The notes below the pieces were generated by a model, which ran no database searches, was not told the DNA's origin, and saw only the letters and a list, made by a program, of their open reading frames with translations. Position numbers and translations under genes: made by a program. 64,000 bases of DNA from Mytilisepta virgata (taxonomy: Eukaryota; Mollusca; Bivalvia; Mytilida; Mytilidae): assembly GCA_028015205.1 (NCBI GenBank), contig CM051520.1, forward strand, positions 33,037,528-33,101,527. The letters run 5' to 3'. Of the stretch, positions 14,675 to 25,508 are shown one piece after another. Within the stretch, counting starts at the first letter, position 1, and every line of letters starts with the position of its first letter.

Positions 14675-16452
14675 GTAAGTAATATACATTTAATTTTTTT
14701 AATAATTGCGAAAATAAACATTGCCACTGCTGCTTCATACACATCATTCTCATTATTTTGGGGTTTTTTTTCCAAGATTTCAAAAATGTGATTCGCTGTA
14801 TTATCATTTCCTTAATGTGCTTATTTAATTTTAGTTAATTACATACGAGCATGACGAGTATAGCTGCAAAATCCGCTCTGAACAAATTTTCAATAATGTC
14901 ATATCGTTCCAATGATAAGGCATATCAAGTTTTTTATTTCATAGATGTTAATTTCTGAATGGAAAATGGCGTGCCAGAATTTGATTCAGTTTCAAATTGC
15001 CTATTTCATATTTCATATATAAGTCAGTTTTATTTCCTGTTAGATTAAAACATTAACATCTGTTTAAATTCAGTTAATTGCTATCTCACTTGAGTTGACC
15101 ACTTTGATTTTCCCACAATAATTTTCTTATCTGCTTAAATCTTGGAAAATTATCCCGTTGGCTTTAAGTTGATTATGCATTTTGTTATTAATCCATATGA
15201 ACTTAAGAATTTTAATTGAATAAATTGGGCAATAGTTATATCGACTGCAAACCTATTATTGCGTTTCCGTCTTTATCAAATTAGTATCATTTCTGTTTTG
15301 TTAATTTATATAATTCGAAAAAAAAATTCAGCAATATACTTCGAAAAAAATTAAGCAATATACTTTTTCCTTTACACAAGTTATATTTTGACTTTTTCAA
15401 GTCATATTTCATATGTCTTTTTTATTTGCTTTTGTATCTGAAAATATCCTTACACATTCCGATTTATAAATATACAAAAGCAGTTTCATTTCACCTTGTC
15501 AAATTGTAAAAGTCAAATTTGAAAATATATTAAAGGATTTGAGTTGATTGTGTCATTTACTCTTGCCATCCAACATTTAGTCTCTCTGACTTTTTCAAAT
15601 CAATTGCTAAATTATACTTGACAATATTATTACAGATAATAGTTTGAAAGTCAGTTTTTGCCTGACATATATACATTTCCATGATTTCACAAGTCGCTAA
15701 TAAACTGATTTAAAAAAATTATCTTCATGGCCTCATATTTGGATCATCTATTTGATTGTTGCCCGACTCAGTGAATCTCTGACTTTCCTCAGTCAGTTTC
15801 ATTTCTTCATATATTCTGACTTAATGAAGTGTTTTTTGTTGTTGTCCAATTTATTGGTTAAACTGACTTTCGCAAGTGAGTTTTTGTTCTTACTTTTTAA
15901 AGTAAGATTACGAATACATTCTGATTGAATAAAGTCAGTTCAAAACTGCCTGAAAAGCTTTGATTCTTTGACTTTTATAAGTCAGCTTCCTAATCACACT
16001 TGAATATATCAGATTCTGATTCTGTAAAGATATTTATGCTACTCTGTTTCATTTCAAGTTAAATGACATGTTGTCCGATTTCAGAAAGTCAGTTTGTTGT
16101 TACCTCTCAGATTTAATTTCCTAGCTTTCTCAAGTCATTTTGCAGTTTTCATTTATTAGATCATATGTCAAGATATTTAGATCATGATTTGGTTAAGTAT
16201 TTTTTGCCTACACTTAATAGATATGTAAGACCTTCTCAAGTAATTTTTCCATGACCCCGGACCTTCTTCTTACATTTTTAAACCAAAGACTAATTTTCAT
16301 AATTATTTAAAAAAAGCCATTTAATGTCGAATAATCAACTTGACGTCCATAGCGAGTTGGTTAGATTTTGTATACTCTACATGAGTAAACTACATTGAAT
16401 TTTTAATATGCCAAAAATGATGCCTGATTGTTTGTTCTCTTTTTCTTTTCAG
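14675..16452. repeat. Intron with dispersed short hairpins TGACTT...AAGTCA
   Basis: At intervals of roughly 100-200 bases the intron repeats a small inverted repeat: TGACTTTTTCAAGTCA (15389-15404), CTGACTTTCCTCAGTCAG (15779-15796), CTGACTTTCGCAAGTGAG (15863-15880) and TTGACTTTTATAAGTCAG (15969-15986). Looser copies lie near 15587 and 16127. Most are followed by TTTC- or TTTT-rich sequence. More copies occur at 18099-18116 and about 18270. A separate segment, 15718-15765 (CATGGCCTCATATTTGGATC), recurs at 17194-17245. Function is unknown. Confidence 0.55.
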
Positions 16453-16638
16453 GTATTGGATGTTGATGACCAGAATGAAGTATTTGCAAAATTTTTTAAA
16501 AAGAAATCAAAAAATATATATATCTGGCCAGAGAAGAATGATGAGTCGCTTATTGACAGAAGCAAAATTAAAAAAATATTAAGGTCACCTATTCAAAAGA
16601 AAATCAGAAGGAGGATTGAATATGTCTTTGAAATTTAA
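16453..16638 (+). CDS. Candidate last exon with basic C-terminal domain
   Basis: A strong acceptor (TTTTTCTTTTCAG) precedes an open frame of 61 codons ending TAA at 16636-16638. The protein begins VLDVDDQNEVFAKFFKKK and contains NIYIWPEKNDESLIDRSKI and then KKIRRRIEYVFEI. The order 'acidic DD-x-V-x-K-F, then F/Y-x-WPE-x-x-D, then basic Arg-rich, then Y-x-F at the end' reminds me of the tail of several unnamed invertebrate proteins, but I cannot name the family. Entry is phase 0, whereas the previous visible exon leaves in phase 1. At least one short exon must therefore lie between them (see findings), or this exon belongs to another transcript. Confidence 0.5.
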   Translation, partial: VLDVDDQNEVFAKFFKKKSKNIYIWPEKNDESLIDRSKIKKILRSPIQKKIRRRIEYVFEI

Positions 16639-16666
16639 ATTTATTTTTGTTGTTATATATTGCTTA

Positions 16667-17005
16667 GGCCAATTAAAATTAATAGATTTTCATCCCCGCC
16701 CGCCCCTCGAAAATTGTGCCGCCCCGATTTTTTTTATTTTCGAAAATTTACGATTTCCGGATTTTGTTCATCTCCGTTACCGGTATCCGTGTCAATAATT
16801 TCGTTTTTTGTTAACTTCCTGTAACAATTCAACATGGTTTTCGTGATTCTTAGAGTAGTAAGCGGTGTAAGCCATTTTATAACGTTTACATATTAGTAAC
16901 ACCTTACAAAATAGTTTCATATGAAATAAAAAATAAAATCCTCCCACCCGTCCCATTTTTTTTCAAAAAGTTGGATGAAAATCTACTAATTGATTTTAGT
17001 TGGCC
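16667..17005. mobile_element. MITE with GGCC ends and TTA target duplication
   Basis: The left end GGCCAATTAAAATTAAT, followed by TAGATTTTCATCC, matches the inverse of the right end (GGCCAACTAAAATCAAT, then TAGTAGATTTTCATCC). TTA flanks both sides (16664-16666 and 17006-17008). It lies just 3' of the stop codon at 16638, so it may contribute 3' UTR sequence. It has no coding capacity. The TTA duplication fits a PIF/Harbinger-derived MITE. Confidence 0.7.
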
Positions 17006-17293
17006 TTATTGTAAATAAATGTGTGTTTTCTTTCATATGAGGTATTGTTATGTAAATAATGGTTTTATTTCATGTATGCATTGTTATAGTTTATATAATA
17101 AATGTAAATAACAATATAACGATTTTTAGTTATGTACTTTTTTGCTGACCGAAAATCTCAATTGTCGGAATATGAGAGGAAAGCTTTATTTGATCATCTT
17201 CATATCCTCATGGCCTCATATTTATATCATCTATTTGATTGTTGCGAGATAATCATTATATCTTTAACTGGATTTCCAACATTTTGATCTCCA

Positions 17294-17337
17294 GCACTGC
17301 TGATGAGTTGTCGATCAACGAAATGGCCACACATTTC
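17294..17337 (+). ncRNA. Hammerhead ribozyme motif, copy A
   Basis: The order is: stem I 5' strand GCACTG; core CTGATGA (17300-17306); stem II GTTG-TCGAT-CAAC; GAAA (17320-17323); mini stem III TGGCCA. The catalytic core and stem II are perfect. The 3' half is damaged: the required T before the cleavage site is C (17330), and the 3' stem I strand reads CATTTC instead of CAGTGC. Copies B and C keep the intact 3' half. This copy is therefore probably inactive for cleavage at its own site. Confidence 0.75.
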
Positions 17338-17629
17338 ATCAAATTTATTTGGGTATTGTGTGATACATTTTATGTGTACCACTGGGCATATGTCACGGCA
17401 TTATCAGCCCTGTAGCCAAGATTTTGTCCTGGCGTGATTCTTTACTTGAATGCCTTTAAATTTTCCGTTAAAAATTTACCAGAAATTTCTAAGGTTCTTC
17501 CTTTTTATGCAGAGGTAACCCTTAGCTGAGTTTGGATTCCTTTTTGTTCTAATTGTTTTGGGTTTTGATGGTTGTGTTTATTAATTCATCATTATATCTT
17601 TAACTGGATTTCCAACATTTTGATCTCGA

Positions 17630-17673
17630 GCCCTGCTGATTAGTTTTCAATTAACGAAATGGCCATACAGTGC
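17630..17673 (+). ncRNA. Hammerhead ribozyme motif, copy B (core mutated)
   Basis: The 5' strand GCCCTG is followed by CTGATTA (17636-17642, where CTGATGA is required), stem II GTT/AAC, GAAA, TGGCCATA and the intact 3' stem I strand CAGTGC (17668-17673). The G-to-T change at the invariant G8 should abolish catalysis. The structure otherwise follows the same type I, tiny-stem-III layout as copies A and C. Confidence 0.65.
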
Positions 17674-18321
17674 ATCAAATTTATTTCGGAATTATATGAT
17701 ACATTTTAAGTATTAACTGTCGTACAGTTTTATGCGTTTTGTGCCTTAGATTAATTCTAACCATACCAATCTTAGTATCTGCTATTTGTCTGAATGACAA
17801 CTGGTCCTTTTGAATGTACCGGTAACAGTTCAACCTCTGAATATTTTTATATTTGCCAAAACCGCAATACCCTATTGGTTGTTCTCTTTTCTTGTTGGCG
17901 TTTTCCGACAAGAAAGGCTGTGTATCATGTTTATATTTAGAGTTTTTCTAAGGAAGTAAGGAATGCAGGTATCACATATAATTTGAAATGCCAAAAACTG
18001 TCAATAAGATGAAAACAAAAAAGAAACCAGAAATAACATTGTTCCAACAAATGATGGCATGGCAAAAGTAAATCATTAATTTAGTAGGTCTGTTTGTTCT
18101 GACTGAAAAAAGTCAGTTTACTGCTTAGAAAAGGGAAATAACTCTAAGTGAAAATCTGTCTTGAATTTGTGATAAAAAGAAACATCCAAACTTTTACAAA
18201 ATTACTTGTATAAGTCAGAATAATTACTCATTAATAAAAGAGAGGTAACTCCTCCTTGATTTTTTTCCTGACTGAAATCAGTAAGAAACCTTCTGACTTA
18301 AACATGTAGATCCCCTGACTG

Positions 18322-18552
18322 CTGATGTACCAGTCGATGAAGAATAGACCTATTCGATATCAGATTGTTGTTACAAACGTTTATCGCTAAGTGATTTTAA
18401 AAATATGGCGCAAGATTCTCCATTGTCTGAACATTTAAGAGTCGATAAAACATACAAGATGATATTCAATTATTTTTTACTGGCCAAGCTTTACGATAGA
18501 TGTTGCCGATTCTTGTAGGTCATGTCAAGTTATTGGAAAATCACATCAAACC
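18322..18552 (+). pseudogene. Ty3/gypsy-type integrase zinc-finger remnant
   Basis: From about 18435 the frame reads HLRVDKTYKMIFNYF. After a one-base shift in a T-run, it continues WPSFTIDVADSCRSCQVIG. This is the His-...-Cys-x2-Cys zinc-binding region that opens integrases of Ty3/gypsy LTR retrotransposons. It is too short and frameshifted to be functional. The same remnant occurs at 62270-62390, where about 280 bp of additional element sequence follows. That stretch is missing here. Confidence 0.65.
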
Positions 18553-19313
18553 ATACTAAAACTTGGGGTATAGATATCTGACAGAACTGTAAATATTATT
18601 TTTAAAAATATTAATGTAAGAGCAAAACAGTTATTTGTAAAATTTTATTATAAACTTGACAAAGCTTTAATACTTTAAATATGGGATACCTGTATTTTGT
18701 TCTGGTACACCGGTTCAACCACAAAAAGCCACATGAAGTTGTATATTGCGTTTTATATGCATGATACTCCAAGTATTGGCATTGTTTATTGTATGTGCAG
18801 GTTTTAGCCTCTGAAAAGCTAAAATATAATTGAATACACTTAAAACTTCCCGATGGAAGATATATAGTTGTACAAACATTCAACCAATAATTACAAAAAC
18901 ATTAGTTGAATGTATGAAATTATGTCCTACATACAGACTACATAAACTTTAAACAACGAAGCCAGCAATAATCAAAACTGTGACTCTTAATATCTTTAAT
19001 ATTCTGTTAAACAATTCAGCTAAAGGTTTGATAATTGCAGACTTTTCTGCCGTGAAATAAGTGGGAAGATTAGAATTTATCTCTTTGGGTTTTTATTTCG
19101 ACAAATTAGTTATGTTTAATTTAATTTTTTATTATCAAATAATTCTAAACGGAGATTAAATCTTACTTCTTATTTTAAAAGAACTGCAAATGTTTAGAAA
19201 ATGAAATAAAATTTTAAGGCAATGAACCTGACTACTACAGTAGTGATATACTGAAGGATTTATGGTTCACCGACAGCTTATTCAGTTATTTTTTTTTCAA
19301 TTCTACAGATGAT

Positions 19314-20599
19314 AGTAGTATATGGACACAGTTCAGTTAGCATTTGAGGAGGAGGTGCCGGAAGTGACATTGCCGAAACCGGAAGTCATGTGACCAGAAT
19401 CAGAAGTACCCGGAAGTGGATTTCGCCCATGCGCAACTGGAAAAAGTTGAATTTCCCGCCATTTTTCTTTATTTGTTTACAGAATTACGGTTTTTGGATT
19501 GGATTATCTCACCTTTTCCCGCGCTTCTCGGTCGTTTCTGGATCTTTCATCGGTCTGTACATGGTAAGGGTCTCGCATCGAGTCTCTAGGGGCTGATACT
19601 CTCACTGTTATGTCGAAGTCCGGGAGTACTGTTGGATTATCTTCCCCTTTTCCCGCGTTTTTCACAACGGGTGATGTTTTCTGTTCGTTCAAGGGAGGAC
19701 CTAAGGTAGGATTGGATTAAGTCCCCTTATCTCAAGCTGATGCTGTCACCATTAGGTCAATGGAGGGGTGTCCTTAGCAGTCTTCATTGCTCTATGCTGC
19801 TCTTCAGTTCTCTTCTCTTGCTCCATACTGCTCTTCGCTGTTCGTCGCTGCTCTTCTCTTGCTAATCACTGCTCTTCACTTCCCCTTCTCTGCTCTTGTC
19901 GTGCTCCGTGGGAAAAGGGAGAGCTAATCCAACAGTACCTCTGTACTTCGATATAACAGTGAGAGTATCAGCCGCTAGAGACTCGATGCGAGACCCTTAC
20001 CCTATACAGACACTATACAGACCGATGAAAGACCCAGAGACGACCGAGATGACAGACCCAGAAACGGGAGGTAATCCAATAGTCCCATTCTACTGCGTAT
20101 ACTCTCGGATTTCGACATAACAGTAAACGTATCAGTCCCTAGAGACTCATCGCGAAACCCTTACTCTATACAACGCGGGGAAAAGGGGAGATAATCCAAT
20201 CCGAATTCCGGCCAAGCATGCGAAGACGACACATCCGGATCGCAGCACATGACGTCATAAACAAATAATGGGAAAATGGCGCGAAAACCCATCACTTTCG
20301 GTTGTATCTGCGCGCAAACCACTTCCGGGTACATCCGGTTCCGCCTACACATGTGCAGATGACACATTGGGGTCCTAGCACGTGACTGAGGTCACTTCCG
20401 TAAAAAAAAAGAAAAATGGCGGGAAAATCCACTACTTAGCAAATCACTTCCGGTACTTCCTGTTCCGGACACGTGACTTCCTGTTCCGGTGACTTTACTT
20501 CCTGTGACGTGATTTCCGGTTCTGGTGACGCCATATCCGGCACCTTCTCAGCACCTCCTCCTCAAATGCTAACTGCATGAATTGTTTCCATATACTACT
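19314..20599. mobile_element. Foldback (long inverted repeat) DNA element rich in CCGGAAGT motifs
   Basis: The ends AGTAGTATATGGACACAG and, further in, CAGTTAGCATTTGAGGAGGA are matched by the inverse sequence ending at 20599. The arms contain repeated CCGGAAGTGA/GGAAGTCACGTG motifs and a shared block (GGATTATCT, CCCTTTTCCCGCG, TCTCGCATCGAGTCTCTAG) that is inverted between 19490-19690 and 19900-20200. The loop (about 19770-19910) is a degenerate CTGCTCTTC repeat. The element is GC-richer than its surroundings and lacks a coding frame. A second copy starts at 63423. Confidence 0.75.
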
Positions 20600-21843
20600 G
20601 ATGGTACATTTTTCTGCTTCTATATATTCCTTTTTAATGTTTTACTTTCCTGTGCTTCACGTTTATTTGTAAAATTTAACTTTTATTTGTATTGGGTATA
20701 TATGTTCGTAAAGGGTTTCCGGACACATTCCATTTCTAGAGTATACAACATGTACGGATATATCAGACACTTCAGTAGTTTAGTTCACACTGTAGGGTTA
20801 GTGCATTTTATCTTTTACCTGCATATTTATTCTAATTAGTCTAATTTAAATATAAAATTGTTCACCTTCCTCAATCCATCAAATGTCTAACCTTGTCTTT
20901 GAGATTGTCCGTAAAAATCTTGCTTCCTCATTCAGTTGATTACCACGTTAAGACTCTCCCTCCCCCCCCCCCCCCCCCCCCCCCGTTTATTATCTTCTTA
21001 AGAGGGATCATATTTTTAAAATAAATTAGTGGTAGGAACAAAACTCAAATTGAAAAGTTACTTAAATCAACTATATCTACATATATTTTATCTTTACATG
21101 AATATAAAAAGAATAATTGTAGCGGTTTGAAAATGTGTTCCATTTCATAACTTTTTTTTTAATGTAATGTAATTGCTATTGCTTATTATTGTAAAATTTG
21201 AAAGAACGTAATTGTAGTTATTATCCGATGCATAAAACGTAACTAACATGACTTATAACGAAAGACTAATTGTAGAGTTTCAATCGGAATAAGCCGAATA
21301 GCTATACCATTAAGTAAAAAGTTATAAATTTGTTTTAATGTGTACATTAAGCACACAGTCCATTACTTTATATTGACTGAGATTACAGTCATACCTGGTG
21401 AAATGCTGATTCAAGTAAGGTGGGGAAAAATATCTGAATATAACTATAGTCAGAAACCTGGTGTAGTCGATTAAATTACTATCTTAAAATTTTGTGACTG
21501 ATAAAATTAACAAAGACTAAAGATAACATGTTTAAACGTATTAAAAGAAAATCGACATACATATGAAAAAAAACTTTATTCTTATCACAAATAATTTCTT
21601 CGTTTTTAACAACAGGAAGCAGTGTTTTTTTTACAATCGGAAGTCGTATTTTTCCGCATTTGCTTATTCTTTTTTTCCGTTAATAACAAATTTTCATAAA
21701 AAAAATTTAATATAAATTTATTGAGGCGAATATTATAATTTAAATTCGAATAAACGGTCATTAAAATCTCTTATATCTGCTTGCCTTTACTTGTTGCTTT
21801 AAAACACTAGAGATATGGGCTGTCGGAACGACAGCTACATGTG

Positions 21844-22886
21844 TATACCCGCACCCCACATTTATTTGTAAACAAACGTTCTTAACATTTTCAGTTTCAA
21901 TTGCATTACAGTTTGCATCTGTAACAAATAACTTTTGCAGAGATATATCACAACCAACTTTTACTGTAATGTAAATTTTTGGCCTCGTTTCCCTTTTGGG
22001 CCCTTAAATCCTAAAAATGCAAAATAAAAACATGCTTAGCATTACAGTTTGTATCTGTAACAAATAACCTTTTCACAAACATATCACAACCCACTTTTAC
22101 TATAATTTAACTATTTTAACCCTTTTAGGGACCTATAGCCCCTTAAACTGAAATTCACAAATTTCTTAGTTTTTTTTTTTTTTAGATAAAATTTTAGTAA
22201 TTATAGTCTTTTTATGTTTCGGCCCTTTTTGGTCCCTCCCACCCCCTTTAAAAACATTTGGAATTCCAAAACCTTATTGCGCATCTACAGTTGGTAAGCA
22301 ACAATATGGCAACAATAAAAATGCTTTAAATTCAAAAATGAAATAGGAGTTCGCGTCACAAGGCTCTTTATCTATGTTGGCTCTTTTTGGTCCCTCCCAG
22401 GCCCCCTTTTAGAAATTTGGAATTTCAAAACCTTTTGCGCATCTGCAGTTAGCAAGCAACAATATGACATAGTTATTTGAGTAATTATGCTTTTTTTCTG
22501 TTTCGGCCCTTTTTGGTCTCTCCATCCCCCCTTTTAAAAAATTTGGAATTCCAAAACCTTATTGCGCATCTACAGTTGGTAAGTAACAATATGGCAACAA
22601 TAAAAATGGTTTAAATTCAAAAATGAAAGAGGAGTTCAGGTGAACATGCTCTTTCTATAATTTGGCCCTTTTTTGTCCCTCCCAGGCCCTCTTTTAAAAA
22701 TTTGGAATTCCAAAACCTTATTGCACTTCCACAGTTAGTAAGCAACAATATGGCACAAAAAAAATTGACAAAAATTCAAAAGAGAAGGAGGAGTTTGCGT
22801 CACAAGAAAGTGTGACGGACGGACGGACAGACGGACGACCGCAACGACAATATACCCGAACTTTTATTCGAAAGTGCGGGTATAAT
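21844..22886. repeat. Tandem repeat element with TATACCCGCAC inverted ends
   Basis: The element starts TATACCCGCAC and ends GTGCGGGTATA. Inside are about four diverged units of roughly 210 bp sharing CCCTTTTTGGTCCCTCCC, GGAATTCCAAAACCTTATTG and AGCAACAATATGGCA. Near the end lies CACAAGAAAGTGTGACGG followed by GACGGACGGACAGACGG. The inverse of this signature occurs at about 24930-25020 at the start of the array there. It is non-coding. Confidence 0.65.
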
Positions 22887-22962
22887 AACATAAACGATAT
22901 CGTAAATTAAAGTACATAGTATTTCACAATGCACATAAAACTATTATTTACCTTTTAATTTA

Positions 22963-23186
22963 GGCCTAAAAAAATATAGTTGTGTTTAGGGTAACCCGAC
23001 CCTACCTAGGTTTTAGTGCCTACCCTAAATTTTTTATAACCTTTCTTCAACAAGCACTGTTAAAGTCAAGGTGACTCCAGTATACAACCTAACTAAAAAA
23101 ATTAATGTAAAAAAAAATTTCCCTACCTACCCTACCTAACATTTTTCAGTGTGTTACCCTAAACACATGTATTTTTTTATTTGGCC
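22963..23186. mobile_element. MITE with GGCC ends and TTA target duplication
   Basis: GGCCTAAAAAAATATAG followed by TTGTGTTTAGGGTAAC is matched by the inverse of the right end (GGCCAAATAAAAAAATAC, ATGTGTTTAGGGTAAC). TTA flanks lie at 22960-22962 and 23187-23189. It is about 224 bp with internal CCTACCTACCCTACCT. It is the same family as 5158-5362. Confidence 0.75.
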
Positions 23187-23234
23187 TTATAAAAAGTTTC
23201 AACTTTTATATGTCGTGAAAAGATATAAACTCAC

Positions 23235-23275
23235 CTTTGACTTAAAACAAACACAGCAAGGAGCAAACAATTCAT
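23235..23275 (-). CDS. Candidate first coding exon with signal peptide
   Basis: On the minus strand an ATG (23275-23273) opens MNCLLLAVFVLSQ, a short but typical secretory signal core. It is followed at once by a consensus donor GTGAGT (23234-23229); the exon leaves in phase 2. An upstream in-frame ATG (about 23317) is also possible and would add HITICRTHLRV before it. Downstream exons would lie below 23229 in a repeat-filled region, and I could not recognise them. The product is likely a secreted protein of unknown type, if this is real. Confidence 0.4.
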
Positions 23276-24119
23276 TACTCTCAAGTGAGTACGGCAGATC
23301 GTAATATGAATCATGCTGGATTCTTTCCGTTGAATTGCAAATCGGATACAATCTGCATGCAGTCAGAATGGAAAGGTATGTTTTAAAACTTAAAATTGGT
23401 TCAATGAAATATAATATGTAGATGTGGGTTGTATAGATGAATGCTCCTTTGCTAACAGGTTTAATATATTAAGTTGTAACATTAGTGTATTATTATTGTA
23501 TACTTTTATTGCCATCTGCGAAATTTAACTTGCCTTGGCAAAATGTCAGGCGTTTATTGAAATAGAGCATATCTAAATATCAAAGGAATAATGTTTGTTA
23601 CTTAATACTTATTATCGAAATACTTTTATGATGTATGAAGTTTTGTTAAACAATGGATAAAATGCACGTGGAACCGTTTCATTAAGTCAAAATTCTGTCC
23701 CTAGAATTTTTTAGTTGTTATTTTATTTTTATAATTCTTTTCTTTTTACTGACAGAAAATTTATTAGGGGTCAGCAGTTACATTTGTCGAGTATACCAAA
23801 GTGGTGATATCTACATGATGTTTTCATGTCTTTTAACAGGGTTGTCTGTATAGCATCAATAAAATACATACGATTTTCTAGAAATGAAATGTATATTTAT
23901 TTATATCATGAGGCCATAATATGTAACGGTTCAGATCCTCGGTTACAATTTTCAAAAGGAACCACTCAGATGAGTATTAAATTATCCCAGTTATTTGAGA
24001 TCTAGAGGAAAAGATGTTTATGACGGCGGACTCCGTAACTCATTTGTAATTTTTTCCAGTCGAGCTAATGAGACTACTTGAGTCAAGACTGTAGACAGGG
24101 CAAACAGATTTAATTACCG

Positions 24120-24880
24120 TTGTCCAACTTGCGTTTTTGTCAATTTTTCAGAAACCTGTAGGTATAATAGCTACTACTTGCTCTCAAAACACAGATAACA
24201 ATTCAACAAATTTTGGTAACTTTAACTCTCACTTAAAGCACGAGCGACTCTGGACAAGTTTTATATTTAATCTCATATCACAGAATCCAAGTTGAAATCA
24301 ATTATGCTTCATCATGTTCATTACGATAATCGTCTCACATTATATATTTTGTTTCTTCACCAGTATGGTAATTTTTTGTTATATTTGCCCTATATTTCAT
24401 GCTTGACTGACTTAGGTCAATATCTCAGAAACCCATTGAGACACCAATTATATTGTATGATATCAATGATATTATACAACTATATTTCTCTCAAAACCAC
24501 GGAAAACAGTTCAATGAATTGGGTCACTTTAACCTATATTTAACGCATGGATGACACTGATAAAGTTTTGCATTTAATTTCACGTCACATGAATCCATGA
24601 TGTTGTATGAATGATGTCGCGTCACTATGTCTTATATTACATAATGTGTTCACTTTGACACTGCCTTGCCTGATTGACTTGGTTGTATTCGGGGGTCTAT
24701 TTCCCAGAAACCGTTGAGATACATTAATAATATTAGACCACTTCAGTCATATTATGCATTACAACACAAATCAACAACATTTTAATCACCATGACAATCA
24801 TTTTATGCTAGAGTGACTTTAATTATGCTTTTGCATTCATGTGTGTTTTTTAAGGAGCTCATGGTTATAAATCTATAATA
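24120..24880. repeat. Diverged tandem repeat, about 275-bp unit
   Basis: Three strongly diverged units share 'CAGAAACC..TGAGA..CA', then '(A)CTCTCAAAACACAGA', then a stretch ending 'GTTTT..ATTTAAT'. They are spaced about 275 bp apart (near 24147, 24422 and 24700). The CAGAAAC motif recurs at about 28450. There is no coding capacity. Confidence 0.4.
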
Positions 24881-25508
24881 TTTCATAAGCACAACCATCT
24901 TATGCAGAGATACTCAACATTACTGTCATTATCCTCGCACTTTCGAAGAAAGTTCGGGGATATAGCGATTGTCTCCGTCCGTCCGTCCGTAACACTTTCT
25001 TGTGACATCAACTCCTCCTTCACTTTTAGGTTTAGGAATTTAATTTCTATATCTGATGGTTGCAAACCACCTGTAGATGCGCAATAATGTTTTAGAATTT
25101 TGATTATCAAAACAAGGTACCACAGGGTTTTTTTTAAATTTTAAAACTGTCAATTTAAGCTTGTGACCTAAACTCCTCTTTCATTTTGCAATTTTATTTC
25201 TATACAGTATTGCCAGGCACCATGTGCAGAAGCGCAATAAGGTTTTACAATTTTGATTTTGTAGAATTGGGGCCCACAGGAGTCGAATTAAAAAAAAATG
25301 TTCAGTTGAAGATGATGATGTAAACTCTTTATTTTTTTAATTTATGCATTTTTTTCTATATAGTAGTGTCATGCACAATATTTAGATGGGCATCAAGTTT
25401 TTAGAAGTGTTATTTTTTAAAATTGGGGTCGAATTTCAAAAACTCAATTTAAGCTTTTGACATGAACTTGTTTTTAATTTTCCAATATATGCATTTTTTT
25501 CTATACAG

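Larger units (their letters stand above)
17246..17705 (+). mobile_element. Tandem hammerhead-ribozyme units (retrozyme- or Penelope-tail-like)
   Basis: Two copies of the segment 'ATATCTTTAACTGGATTTCC ... hammerhead ... CATCAAATTTATTT' lie 336 bp apart, each containing a hammerhead ribozyme motif. The predicted cleavage sites fall after 17331 and 17667, so one monomer would be 336 nt. A third, dispersed copy at 45967-46255 shares the upstream half from TTTTGTCCTGG (17435 here). There is no coding sequence. Tandem non-coding units bounded by type I hammerheads fit the organisation described for animal retrozymes and for the pseudo-LTRs of Penelope-like elements. I cannot decide between the two from this window. 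Confidence 0.6.
18322..20600. repeat. Segment duplicated at 62150-64000
   Basis: From ATGTACCAGTCGATGAAGAA onward this segment is nearly identical to 62150-64000, where the window ends. Differences are a roughly 280-bp stretch present only in the right copy (about 62386-62666) and scattered substitutions. The unit contains a gypsy remnant, about 750 bp of unidentified sequence and the left part of a foldback element. The two copies are in the same orientation, about 43.8 kb apart. Confidence 0.85.

Noticed and set aside
18611..18883. 90-codon minus-strand frame conserved at 62717-62989
   Set aside because: The conservation reflects duplication of the whole segment. Differences between copies are not concentrated at third positions, and no start, splice or domain support was found.
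19390..20120. Frames conserved between the two foldback copies
   Set aside because: They lie in inverted-repeat DNA open on both strands, with changes and shifts between copies.
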